Positions 6,223 to 6,262 of a stretch of 6,262 bases of DNA are shown here, piece by piece. Where the stretch lies: positions 1-6,262 of the forward strand of contig JAPUJU010000399.1 in the NCBI GenBank assembly GCA_027296025.1, read 5' to 3'. The number at the start of each line of letters is the position of its first letter. Positions within the stretch are counted from its first letter, which is position 1. This DNA is from a bacterium. GTDB lineage: Bacteria; Krumholzibacteriota; Krumholzibacteriia; WVZY01. Under the pieces are notes generated by a model. It saw only the letters and a list, made by a program, of their open reading frames with translations. It made no database searches and was not told where the DNA came from. The position numbers and the translations under genes are program-made.

Positions 6223-6262
6223 ATCGAATAGCCGACTGTCCGTCCCGGCAGCCGGGCCCTCC
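6223..6262. other. Right window edge, upstream of the deacetylase gene
   Basis: These 40 bases hold no complete feature. On the minus strand the deacetylase frame remains open through all of them with no alternative ATG, GTG or TTG in frame. The gene could therefore begin further out, or an upstream gene could abut it. Confidence 0.4.

Overview
The window looks like a piece of chromosome from a Gram-negative-type (two-membrane) bacterium, probably from an uncultured or poorly sampled lineage. The DNA is moderately GC-rich by eye. The proteins are typical bacterial families (a Bacillus/Thermus-type AsnRS, DUF4388, UbiA, NodB-type deacetylase), and the envelope proteins have the topology expected of cells with a periplasm. 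I cannot name the phylum from sequence alone. Nothing marks the window as mobile: there are no transposases, integrases, phage genes, tRNAs, CRISPR arrays or long repeats.

Layout. Positions 1-1184 (minus strand) hold asparaginyl-tRNA synthetase, cut by the left window edge just before its class II motif 3. A 251-bp divergent intergenic region (1185-1435) follows. It carries a strikingly good sigma-54-type -24/-12 element pointing right and two short palindromes. Positions 1436-5381 (plus strand) hold three tightly packed genes, likely one transcript: a 620-aa polytopic TPR membrane protein with a six-cysteine zinc-ribbon-like segment; 19 bp later, a 364-aa DUF4388 protein with a winged-helix-like segment, one membrane helix and a pseudopilin-like C-terminal domain; and, with no gap at all, a 322-aa UbiA-family prenyltransferase. 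Positions 5350-6222 (minus strand) hold a membrane-anchored polysaccharide deacetylase whose 3' end overlaps that of the UbiA gene by 32 bp.

How they may work together. asnS is housekeeping and probably unrelated to its neighbours. The TPR and DUF4388 proteins are both predicted to span the inner membrane, with repeat or pilin-like domains outside and zinc or DUF4388 domains inside, and they appear to be co-transcribed. They are the best candidate here for an undescribed envelope system. This is inference from topology and gene order, not from a known pathway. UbiA and the deacetylase have clear chemistry but unidentified substrates.
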